Shown here: piece by piece, positions 16,878 through 24,062 of the stretch
Layout of the letters: every line of letters begins with the position of its first letter
Numbering within the stretch: position 1 is the stretch's first letter
From: Actinomadura chibensis NBRC 106107
GTDB lineage: Bacteria > Actinomycetota > Actinomycetes > Streptosporangiales > Streptosporangiaceae
DNA: 64,000 nucleotides
Assembly (NCBI RefSeq): GCF_001552135.1
Contig: NZ_BCQP01000067.1
Span: forward strand, 1-64,000
Direction: 5' to 3'
Notes under the pieces: model-generated
Database searches by the model: none
The model's input: the letters and a program-made list of their open reading frames with translations, nothing else
What the model was told of the DNA's origin: nothing
Translations under genes and position numbers: made by a program

Positions 16878-17546
16878 TCAGCTCCAGGCGTTCCGCACGT
16901 GGTCCAGGTGCTGGAGCATGATCTCCCGCGCCTTCGCGGCGTCGCCGCCCGCCAGCGCGTCCACCAGCGCGGCGTGCTCGGCGGCCGCCGTCTCCATCTC
17001 GTCCTTCGCGGCGGGCTTCGCCAGCCCGTACATGCGGGACCGGCTGCGCAGGTCGAGGACGGTCCGCGCCAGCGTCCGGTTCCGCGTCAGCGCGAGCAGT
17101 TCGGCGTGGAAGCGGCGGTCGGCGTCCAGGAAGCGGAGGAGGTCGCCCGTGCCCGCCTCGGTCGCGGTCTCGGCGGCCAGCGCGCGGAGGCCCGGCAGCG
17201 CGTCGTCCGGGACGGCGCCGGCGAGCCGCGCCACCGCGGGCACCTCGACCATCTCGCGGAGCTCGGTCAGCTCCGCGAGGTCGCGCGCCGACAGCGGCAC
17301 CACCCGGAACCCGCGGTTGCGCACGGCCTCGAACAGCCCGTCCCGGACCAGGTCGATCATCGCCTCGCGGACCGGCGTCGCCGACACGCCGAACTCGTCC
17401 GCCAGCGCGGGGGCGGAGTACACCACGCCGGGGCGGAGCTTCCCGCCGACCAGCGCGTTGCGCAACGCCTCGCCGACCTGCCCGCGCAGGCTGTCGCGCC
17501 CGCCGAGCTCCGGCAGCCCGACGAGGGCATCGGACACCGGATCCAT
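16878..17546 (-). CDS. GntR-family regulator, FCD subfamily
   Basis: A 222-residue DNA-binding protein. The winged helix occupies about residues 15-80 (YSAPALADEFGVSATPVREAM is the recognition region) and an FCD effector domain follows (about 90-215), with the usual acidic and histidine metal/ligand residues (DADRRFH and HAALVDAL). FCD regulators typically sense small organic acids or amino-acid-like ligands. It is strongly similar along its length to the second GntR at 19465-20148. Next to the S1 protease gene, it is a good candidate to bind the shared AT-rich operator, but that is inference. Confidence 0.85.
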   Translation of the reverse strand: MDPVSDALVGLPELGGRDSLRGQVGEALRNALVGGKLRPGVVYSAPALADEFGVSATPVREAMIDLVRDGLFEAVRNRGFRVVPLSARDLAELTELREMVEVPAVARLAGAVPDDALPGLRALAAETATEAGTGDLLRFLDADRRFHAELLALTRNRTLARTVLDLRSRSRMYGLAKPAAKDEMETAAAEHAALVDALAGGDAAKAREIMLQHLDHVRNAWS

Positions 17547-17619
17547 ATGCCCCTCCTCACCAACGATCAGAATATAGGTTCGTCGGTTCGGATCAGGTCC
17601 CGGCCGCCCGCCGCCCCGG

Positions 17620-18576
17620 TCAGACGATCGGGTGGACCTCGGGGTGGGACCGCCACCACTCGCCGAAGGACGGGTTGTTGCCCACGTGCTCCACGAAGGC
17701 GGCGGCCAGGCCGCGGTAGAGGGCGGCGGCGCTCTCCGGGCTCAGCCGGTCCCGGCGCCAGGCCACCAGCAGCTTCGCCACCTGCGGCTCGCCCGCCAGC
17801 GGGCGGACGACCGTGCCCGGGTTCGGCGGCCAGGACGGGTCCACCAGGCGGACCGCCTGGCCCGCCGCGACCAGCGGGATCGCCGCGCCGCTCGGCGCCT
17901 CGTACCGGACGGTCGGCTCGAAGCCCGCCTTGCGGCAGGACGCCCGCAGTGAGGCGAGCGAGCCGTCGTCGGCGCCCGGCGGACCGATCCAGTGCTCGTC
18001 CTTCAGGTCGGAGAGGCTGATCTCGTCCCGGCCGGCCAGCGGGTGCGCCGCGGCGAGCGTCACGTAGATCGGGTAGCGCGGCACCAGCGTGCGGGTCACG
18101 ACCGGCGCGTTGAACGGGACGTCGAAGCCCTCCATGATGCCGATCAGCGCCGCGTCCAGGTGGCCGCGCGCCAGGGCGTCGCCGAGCAGGATCGACGACG
18201 GCTCGATGCGCAGCGACACCTTGCGCCCCGGCAGCGCCTCGCTCACCCGGGCGACGATGCTCGCGACGCAGGCCAGGTGCACGCAGCCGAGGCCGAGCGT
18301 CCCGGCCGGGCCGTCCCCGCCGTGCAGGTCGCCGAACAGCGTGTCCAGCTCGGACAGGACGGTCCGCGCCCGCGAGATGACCTGGCCGCCCAGCGCCGTC
18401 GGCTCCAGGCCGGTGCGGCTGCGGACGAACAACTGCCCGCCCACGATCTCCTCCACGCGGCGCAGCTGGTTCGACATCGCGGGCTGCGACATGCCCATCC
18501 GGGCCGCCGCCTGGGTGATGCTCCCGGTCTCCGCCATCGCGCACACCATACGCAGATGGCTGATATCGAGATCCAT
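17620..18576 (-). CDS. LysR-family transcriptional regulator
   Basis: A 318-residue LysR-type regulator. The N-terminal winged HTH is clear (MDLDISHLRMVCAMAETGSI, then TQAAARMGMSQPAMSNQLRR) and a periplasmic-binding-like effector domain follows from about residue 90. Usually such proteins regulate a divergent or adjacent gene; here the divergent neighbour is the ATP-binding protein at 18731. The intergenic DNA has an AT-rich stretch (GGAAATTATGCACTAACGG near 18581-18599) that could hold the binding site. Target unknown. Confidence 0.85.
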   Translation of the reverse strand: MDLDISHLRMVCAMAETGSITQAAARMGMSQPAMSNQLRRVEEIVGGQLFVRSRTGLEPTALGGQVISRARTVLSELDTLFGDLHGGDGPAGTLGLGCVHLACVASIVARVSEALPGRKVSLRIEPSSILLGDALARGHLDAALIGIMEGFDVPFNAPVVTRTLVPRYPIYVTLAAAHPLAGRDEISLSDLKDEHWIGPPGADDGSLASLRASCRKAGFEPTVRYEAPSGAAIPLVAAGQAVRLVDPSWPPNPGTVVRPLAGEPQVAKLLVAWRRDRLSPESAAALYRGLAAAFVEHVGNNPSFGEWWRSHPEVHPIV

Positions 18577-18643
18577 AGCCGGAAATTATGCACTAACGGA
18601 TGACGTCCGGGCCGGTGGTGCGGACAGAATGCCGGTACTCCTC

Positions 18644-18685
18644 CCGCCGGGAGAGGGCCTCCTCACCGCCTCCCTCTCCCGGCGG
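18644..18685 (+). repeat. perfect 14-bp inverted repeat in the leader of the ATP-binding protein gene
   Basis: CCGCCGGGAGAGGG and CCCTCTCCCGGCGG flank a 14-base loop, ending 45 bases before the ATG at 18731. There is no T-run downstream, so an mRNA leader structure or an operator is as likely as an attenuator. Confidence 0.45.
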
Positions 18686-18730
18686 CTTCCCGGCCGGTCC
18701 GTCCCGTGCGTCTCATGGAAAGTGATCGTC

Positions 18731-19453
18731 ATGGCGGAAAAGCCGCGACTGGCCGAGCTGGACATGACCGACGTGGGCGGCGGCGCCTTCCCGGCCTGGG
18801 CGCTGCCGCCCGGACCCCGCGCGGCGGGGGCCGCGCGGGGCATCGCCCGCACCGTCCTCACCCCATTCGAGTTGCCCCCGGAAACCCGCGCCGACGCGGA
18901 ATTGATCATTTCGGAGTTGGCGGCGAACGCCATTCTGCACGGCGGCCGGGAACGTGCCGAGGTTTGGGCGTACCTGCGCGGCCGGGAGAATCCAGAGATC
19001 GTTTTCAAGGTGTTCGACGCGGCGCCCTGGCGGCGGCCGGTGCCGCGGCCGGTCGACGCCCCGGGCGGGCGCGGGCTGACGCTGGTCGGCGCGCTGACCG
19101 CGGACGCGGGCGGCCGGTGGGGCGTCCACCCGACGCGGGGGCGGCTCGGCGCGCGGCCCGTCCCCGGCAAGGCCGTCTACTTCACCGTTCCCGTTCCGGG
19201 GCACGCCGCGCCGGAGTCGAGGTGGCCGTCGCACGAGCGGATCTGCGCGCTCGCGACCGCGCGCGGGCTCCAGCCGCGCGTCTTCGCCGACCACGAGCTG
19301 ACCGTGGTGCACCTAGGGGCGGGACGGTGCGTGTGGGTGAGCCGGGAGGCGCTGCACCTCGACGGCCCCGGCCGGGTCGCCGTCCGGTACCCGCCGTCGG
19401 ACGCGGTGGAGGTCGTCGAGCAGGTCGTCCGGCACTGCGAGGACCTGGCGTGA
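18731..19453 (+). CDS. ATP-binding (GHKL/anti-sigma-like) protein with extra C-terminal domain
   Basis: A 240-residue protein. Residues about 35-155 form a HATPase_c domain of the RsbW/anti-sigma type used widely in actinomycetes: the N-box is ELIISELAANAILHG and the G-box region DAPGGRGLTLVGALT. Such proteins bind or phosphorylate antagonist proteins to control sigma factors or regulators. Unlike the typical 130-160 residue form, it carries about 85 further residues containing HELTVVHLGAGRCVWVS, which I do not recognise. ATG at 18731 is preceded by GGAAAG at good spacing. Divergent from the LysR gene and convergent to the GntR gene. Confidence 0.75.
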   Translation: MAEKPRLAELDMTDVGGGAFPAWALPPGPRAAGAARGIARTVLTPFELPPETRADAELIISELAANAILHGGRERAEVWAYLRGRENPEIVFKVFDAAPWRRPVPRPVDAPGGRGLTLVGALTADAGGRWGVHPTRGRLGARPVPGKAVYFTVPVPGHAAPESRWPSHERICALATARGLQPRVFADHELTVVHLGAGRCVWVSREALHLDGPGRVAVRYPPSDAVEVVEQVVRHCEDLA

Positions 19454-19464
19454 CGCCCCGCCGG

Positions 19465-20148
19465 TCAGTGCGGTTCGGGACGGGGGCGTTCGGGGCGGTC
19501 CGCCCAGATGCCCCGGATGTGGCGGAGGTGGTGGCGCATCAGGGTGCGGGCGCCATCACCGTCGCCCGCCGCGACGGCGTCGAGCAGGTCCTCGTGTTCG
19601 CGGGCGGACGGCACCAGCTCGCCGCGCTCGGCGAGCCGCGGCACCCCGTACAGGCGCGCCTTGTACCGCAGCTCGCTCACCAGCCGGACGAGCTGCGCGT
19701 TGCCGCACAGCCCGAGCAGTTCGAGGTGGAAGCGGTGGTCGGCGTCGATGTAGGCGAGGACGTCGCGGCGCTCCGCGGCGGCCACGATCTCCCCGGCGAG
19801 CGGGCGCAGCGCGCGGACCCGGGCGGCCTGCCCGCGCTCGGCGGCGCGCACCACGGCGGACACTTCGATCAGCTCGCGCACCTCGGTGATCTCGTCCAGC
19901 TCGCGGTCGGACAGCTCGGTGACCTTGAACCCCTTGTTCCGGACGACGGCGACGAGCCCCTCCCGGGCGAGGTCGATCATCGCCTCGCGGACCGGCGTCG
20001 GCGACACCCCGAACCGGACGGCGATCGCCGGGGCCGAGTACACGACGCCCGGCCGCATCTCCCCGGACACGAGCGCCGCCCGCAGCGCGTGCGCGACCTG
20101 CTCGCGGACCTTCTGCCGGGGCCCCAGGGACGGCAGATCCAACTTCAT
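19465..20148 (-). CDS. GntR-family regulator, FCD subfamily (paralogue of 16878-17546)
   Basis: A 227-residue GntR/FCD regulator. The winged helix carries YSAPAIAVRFGVSPTPVREA and the FCD domain has DADHRFHLELL and the later acidic/His positions. It matches the first GntR almost position for position through GVVYSAPA, PVREAMIDL and the VRN-GF region, pointing to a duplication. A possible GTGCAAT half-site with adjacent CATATG lies at its start (about 20157-20172) and could serve autoregulation. The ATG at 20148 begins the usual MKLDLPSL stretch; an ATG four codons upstream (20160) is possible. Confidence 0.85.
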   Translation of the reverse strand: MKLDLPSLGPRQKVREQVAHALRAALVSGEMRPGVVYSAPAIAVRFGVSPTPVREAMIDLAREGLVAVVRNKGFKVTELSDRELDEITEVRELIEVSAVVRAAERGQAARVRALRPLAGEIVAAAERRDVLAYIDADHRFHLELLGLCGNAQLVRLVSELRYKARLYGVPRLAERGELVPSAREHEDLLDAVAAGDGDGARTLMRHHLRHIRGIWADRPERPRPEPH

Positions 20149-20213
20149 GCTCAACAACATATGACATTGCACCCTTACTCCGGCAGGTGTTCCGGTCAGG
20201 TGGCACGATCGGG

Positions 20214-20819
20214 TCAGGGAGCGGTGGGCCCGCCGGTCACGAGCCGCTGGACGAGCGGCGCCAGGCGGGCGACCACGTCCTCGCGGGCGGCGGAGGCGAG
20301 GGGCTCCGTCCCGACCACGTAGCGGGCGGTCGCGACGCCGAGGAGCTGGGCGCCGGCGAGGTTCGCGCGCAGCTCCGCGTCCGCCCCGCCGACGTAGCGG
20401 GCGGGCAGGACCATCACCTCGTCGGCGATGAGCGACGCGAGCGCCGCCGCCGCGTTCGGCGACGCGGCCGCCGCCCGGACGACGACGCGCAGCCAGGGCC
20501 CGGCGTCCTGGTCCTCCCAGCGGTCGAGGTAGCCGCGGACGAACCGCTCGCCGAGGCCGTCCGGCGCGCCCTCGCCCGCCTCGCGGGCGAGGCCCGCGAG
20601 CAGCGGGACGGACCGCAGCACGACGCCGAACAGCGCGTCCTTCGTGCCGAAGAAGTGGAGGACGAGCGCGTGGTCGACGTCGGCGTCGCGGGCGATCCGG
20701 CGGATGGAGGTCCCGGTGTAGCCGTCCTCGGCGAAGCACCGCCGGGCCGCGCCGAGGATCGTCTCGCGGGTCCGCGCGGCGCCGGGACGCCGCCCGGGCG
20801 TCCGCCCGCTCGCTGCCAT
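20214..20819 (-). CDS. TetR-family regulator
   Basis: A 201-residue TetR-type regulator. The HTH is at about residues 20-65 (TSIRRIARDADVDHALVLHFFGTKDALF), followed by a ligand-binding helical domain with no obvious family signature. It is immediately upstream in orientation of nothing obvious, lying between the GntR gene and the ABC permease gene on the same strand, 80 bases after the permease stop. It may control the ABC exporter pair, though the palindrome at the other end of that operon makes the second TetR (22681) the better candidate. Confidence 0.8.
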   Translation of the reverse strand: MAASGRTPGRRPGAARTRETILGAARRCFAEDGYTGTSIRRIARDADVDHALVLHFFGTKDALFGVVLRSVPLLAGLAREAGEGAPDGLGERFVRGYLDRWEDQDAGPWLRVVVRAAAASPNAAAALASLIADEVMVLPARYVGGADAELRANLAGAQLLGVATARYVVGTEPLASAAREDVVARLAPLVQRLVTGGPTAP

Positions 20820-20900
20820 GCCCCACCCGAACGTCGCTGGTACCGAAATCCGTACTCGCCCGCCGAATCGTACCGGGACGGGCGAACCCGCCGGGGCCCG

Positions 20901-21644
20901 TCAGCGGTTCAGGGCCCGCCCGTACGCGCGGGCCGCGAGGGCCAGGCAGCACGCGCCGAAGAGGGCGGACCCGGCGAGCCGGAGCGCGATGCCCGGCCAG
21001 TCGGGGTGTGGCGCGAGCGCGGACGCGAACGCGTCGACGTCGTAGGCGAGCGGCGTCGCGGCGCGGGCCGCCGCGACCCACCCGGGCAGCGGTCCGGGCG
21101 GGATCAGCCCGGCGAACATCACGGCGGTGAGGCCGAGCTGCCCGGCGAGCGTCGCGGTCTCCGGACGGGCCGGGCCGAGCCCGCTCAGCGCGCCGAGCCC
21201 GCCGAACGCGACTGCCGCCGTGACCGCCGCCGGGGCCAGCACCCAGAACTGCGCGAACGGCAGCCCGAACAGCGCGATCCCCGCGACCGCCGTCAGGATC
21301 ACGCCGGGGACGGCGAACACCGCGTAGCTGGAGCAGAACCCGAGCACGACGGCGGCCGGACGGACGGGGAGCGTCCCGAAGTAGTCGAGCCCGCCGCCCG
21401 CCTTGAGCGCGGCGAGCCGCTGCGCGAGCAGGTTCCAGGCGATGAACGCGACGACCGTGAGGACGGCGCCGGAGACGACGGCGGCCCGCGCGCCGGTGTC
21501 GGCCGTCCCGCCGACGCCGCGCAGCAGCGCGAGGATCGCGAGGGACTGGACGGTCGCGACGACCACCACCGCGCCGCCGCCCGCGCGGGCGCGGCCGAGC
21601 TGCGCGGTGTGCACGGCGGCGATGCTCGCCATCATCGGGGTCAC
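20901..21644 (-). CDS. ABC-2-type exporter permease
   Basis: A 247-residue membrane protein with six hydrophobic segments, typical of the small ABC-2 permeases paired with a single ATPase. The GTG start overlaps the ATPase stop (GTGA), which decides it and shows coupling. These pairs usually export drugs, lipids or peptides; no substrate clue is visible. There is a conserved-looking PPGPLPGWV stretch before the fifth helix, as in daunorubicin-type permeases. Confidence 0.8.
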   Translation of the reverse strand: MTPMMASIAAVHTAQLGRARAGGGAVVVVATVQSLAILALLRGVGGTADTGARAAVVSGAVLTVVAFIAWNLLAQRLAALKAGGGLDYFGTLPVRPAAVVLGFCSSYAVFAVPGVILTAVAGIALFGLPFAQFWVLAPAAVTAAVAFGGLGALSGLGPARPETATLAGQLGLTAVMFAGLIPPGPLPGWVAAARAATPLAYDVDAFASALAPHPDWPGIALRLAGSALFGACCLALAARAYGRALNR

Positions 21645-22615
21645 GCGCGCTCCTCCTCGGTGCTCGCGTCGCAGGCGAGGAGGACGTCCTCCAGGCCGGG
21701 CGGGGCGAGGCTGAAGTCGTCGAGCGCCGCGTACGCGGCCCCGGACAGGACGGCGCCGAGCGCCCGCCGCGCGTCCTCCACCGGCAGCCGCACCGACCAC
21801 CGGTTCCCCGTCGCGCGGACGTCCCCGCCGAGGTCGGCGGGGCTGAGCGGCGGCGCGCCCCGCCAGGACAGGTCGAGCCGGACGAGCCCGCCGAACCGCT
21901 CCTTGAGCCGTCCCGGGGTGTCGCAGGCGACCGTCCGGCCCCGGTGCAGGACCAGCACGCGGTCGAGGACGGTCTCCGCCTCCAGCACGTTGTGCGTGAC
22001 GAGGACGACGGCCGCGCCGCCCGCCCGCCGCCGGTCGAGCGCCCGCCACACGGCGCGGCGGGCGTCGAGGTCGAGGCCGGTGGTCGGCTCGTCCAGCACC
22101 AGGAGGCGGCGGCCCCCGGCGAGCGCCGCCGCGACCCCGGCCAGCCTGCGCTGGCCGCCGGACAGCTTCCCGACCCGCGCGCCCGCGAGTCCGGTCAGCG
22201 CCAGCTCGGCGAGCAGGTCCGCGGTCTCGCGGCGGGCGTCCGCGCGGGGGAGGCCGCGCAGCCGGGCCGTCGTCTCGACCGCCGTCCGCACGCTCATGTC
22301 GGTCAGCGCGGACTCGGCCTGCGGCAGGTAGGCGACGTGCGCGGCGGCGTCGGCGGCGCGCCCGGTCACGTCGGAACCGGCGATCCGCACCGTCCCGCCG
22401 TCGGGGCGCAGCAGGCCCACCATCATGCGGACCAGCGTCGTCTTCCCCGCGCCGTTGCGGCCGAGCACGCCGAACACCTCGCCGGGCCGGACGTCGAAGG
22501 AGACGTCGTCCACCGCGCGGCGGTCCGCGCCCCGGTAGGCGCGGGACAGGCCGCTCACCGCGCAGGCCGCGCCGACGGCGGCGGCGGGCGCCGTGGTTCC
22601 CGGGTCGGAAGTCAC
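21641..22615 (-). CDS. ABC exporter ATPase (drug/antibiotic-type)
   Basis: A 324-residue ATPase with Walker A GRNGAGKTT, signature LSGGQRRL, Walker B LLVLDEPTTGLD and H-loop VTHN. About 95 residues beyond the nucleotide-binding domain resemble the C-terminal extension of DrrA-like exporters. It partners the permease at 20901-21644. Its promoter contains a perfect TetR-type palindrome (22641-22657) shared with the divergent regulator. Confidence 0.85.
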   Translation of the reverse strand: MTSDPGTTAPAAAVGAACAVSGLSRAYRGADRRAVDDVSFDVRPGEVFGVLGRNGAGKTTLVRMMVGLLRPDGGTVRIAGSDVTGRAADAAAHVAYLPQAESALTDMSVRTAVETTARLRGLPRADARRETADLLAELALTGLAGARVGKLSGGQRRLAGVAAALAGGRRLLVLDEPTTGLDLDARRAVWRALDRRRAGGAAVVLVTHNVLEAETVLDRVLVLHRGRTVACDTPGRLKERFGGLVRLDLSWRGAPPLSPADLGGDVRATGNRWSVRLPVEDARRALGAVLSGAAYAALDDFSLAPPGLEDVLLACDASTEEERA

Positions 22616-22640
22616 GCGGGCAACGATACAGACAGTTTGC

Positions 22641-22657
22641 TACTACGTCTCGTAGTA
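22641..22657. promoter_or_regulatory. TetR operator palindrome between divergent exporter and TetR genes
   Basis: TACTACG-TCT-CGTAGTA, perfect 7-bp arms, centred in the 65-base gap between the exporter ATPase and the TetR gene. Its position covers both promoters, the standard arrangement for a TetR regulator repressing itself and an exporter. Confidence 0.7.
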
Positions 22658-22680
22658 TTGCGGCCTTCTAGCATGCGGGC

Positions 22681-23280
22681 GTGCCCCGCATCACCGGATC
22701 CCTCGACGAGCACCGCGCCGCGACGCGCGAGCGCGTCCTCGGGGCCGTCCGCGAGATCATGGCGCGGGACGGCGTCGACCGGCTGTCCATGGCCGAGGTC
22801 GCGAGCCGGTCGGGGCTGAACCGCAGCGTCGTCTACAACTACTTCCCGGACGTCCGCGCGCTGATCATCGCGCACGCCGAGCACGAGACGACCCGCTTCA
22901 CCGACGAGCTGCACCGCGCGCTCGCGGGCGCCGCCGGGCCGACCGAGCGCATCACCGTGTACGTCCGGCAGCAGCTCGCCGACTTCGCCGCCCACCCGCA
23001 GCCCGCCGGCCCCGAGCTCGCGACCCTCCTCGGCCCGGACGGCTACCGGGAGATGCACGCCCACGTCCGCCCGCTGGGGCGGCTGCTCACCGAGATGATC
23101 GAGGACGGCGTCCGGGCCGGGGAGTTCGCGCCGTGCGACCCGGCCGGGACCGCGCACCTCGTCCTCGCCTGCCTCGGCGCCGAGCGCCATCCGCTCGGGC
23201 AGGGGACCCGCGACCTGGACGAGACGGTCGCGCGGGTGACGACCTTCGTCCTGCGCAGCCTCGGCGCGGCCACCCCCTGA
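22681..23280 (+). CDS. TetR-family regulator of the adjacent ABC exporter
   Basis: A 199-residue TetR-type protein. The HTH is unusually clear: LSMAEVASRSGLNRSVVYNYF (about residues 34-55), followed by a C-terminal domain of the TetR_C type. It starts with GTG and reads away from the exporter operon, with the palindrome 22641-22657 in between. The simplest reading is ligand-relieved repression of the exporter and of itself. Confidence 0.85.
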   Translation: MPRITGSLDEHRAATRERVLGAVREIMARDGVDRLSMAEVASRSGLNRSVVYNYFPDVRALIIAHAEHETTRFTDELHRALAGAAGPTERITVYVRQQLADFAAHPQPAGPELATLLGPDGYREMHAHVRPLGRLLTEMIEDGVRAGEFAPCDPAGTAHLVLACLGAERHPLGQGTRDLDETVARVTTFVLRSLGAATP

Positions 23281-23377
23281 CCGGCCCGCGGGCGACGGTA
23301 AACCGCCGCCCAATAAATCGGCAAGCCGCCATTGAGCATGGTTTGCGAGGGTCGATTCGAGGCATTTCTCCCTGCAC

Positions 23378-23415
23378 CCCGGTACCCGTGATTCGAATCC
23401 CGGTACCCGTGATTC
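23378..23415 (+). repeat. two direct repeats of 17 bp at 21-bp spacing in a promoter region
   Basis: CCCGGTACCCGTGATTC occurs at 23378-23394 and again at 23399-23415. The repeat period of 21 bp equals two turns of DNA, placing both copies on the same face, and each copy contains the palindrome GGTACC. The second copy ends 12 bases before the start codon of the membrane protein at 23427. Confidence 0.55.
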
Positions 23416-23426
23416 AGGGAGGTTCG

Positions 23427-23852
23427 ATGACGAGCAGGATGACCCATGGCGCGGGCTCCGTGCCGGAGCGGCGGTACCGGACGTCCGGCTGGCTGACCTT
23501 CGCCGGGACCCTCTCCCTCGTGGTCGGCGCGTTCAACATCATCGACGGGCTGGTCGCCCTCTTCCGGGACAACTACTACCTCGTCGGCCAGAACAGGATC
23601 CTGGTCTTCGACTACACCGCGTGGGGCTGGATCTGGCTCATTCTCGGGATCGTCCAGATCGCGGTCGGCGCCGGAATCCTGTCGGGACGGCTGTGGGCCC
23701 GCGCCGTCGGCGTCTTCTTCGCCGTCGTCGCCGCGATCGGGCACCTGGCGTTCCTCCAGGCGTTCCCGCTCTGGTCGGTGCTGACGATCGCGCTCTGCAT
23801 CCTGCTGATCTACGCGCTCACCGCCCCGCCCGCGGGCGCCACCGGCCGCTGA
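23427..23852 (+). CDS. four-helix membrane protein, DUF7144-like
   Basis: A 141-residue protein with a short polar N terminus and four hydrophobic helices. The pattern GWLTFAGTLSLVVGAFNIIDG, then YYLV and WGWIWLILGIVQ and LWARAVGVF matches the common actinobacterial DUF7144-type membrane proteins; function unknown. The ATG at 23427 has a strong GGGAGG site five to six bases upstream, so it is preferred to earlier in-frame starts. Confidence 0.75.
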   Translation: MTSRMTHGAGSVPERRYRTSGWLTFAGTLSLVVGAFNIIDGLVALFRDNYYLVGQNRILVFDYTAWGWIWLILGIVQIAVGAGILSGRLWARAVGVFFAVVAAIGHLAFLQAFPLWSVLTIALCILLIYALTAPPAGATGR

Positions 23853-24062
23853 CCGGAGCCGCCGCCCCGCCCTTTTCCGTCGAAAAGAAAATGCCGCGTG
23901 ATTGGATCGCACGATCCGACCGTTAGAAATGAAGTGTCCAAATGTGGCCTTCGTCAAGATCGAAAGCGGCTGCCTTTCCTTTTCGAGTTACACTCCCCGC
24001 GGCGTTTGATTTCGGCGGTAATTCCGCGGCCGTCCCCCGGCGGCCGCGGGAGGGGTGGTCTC

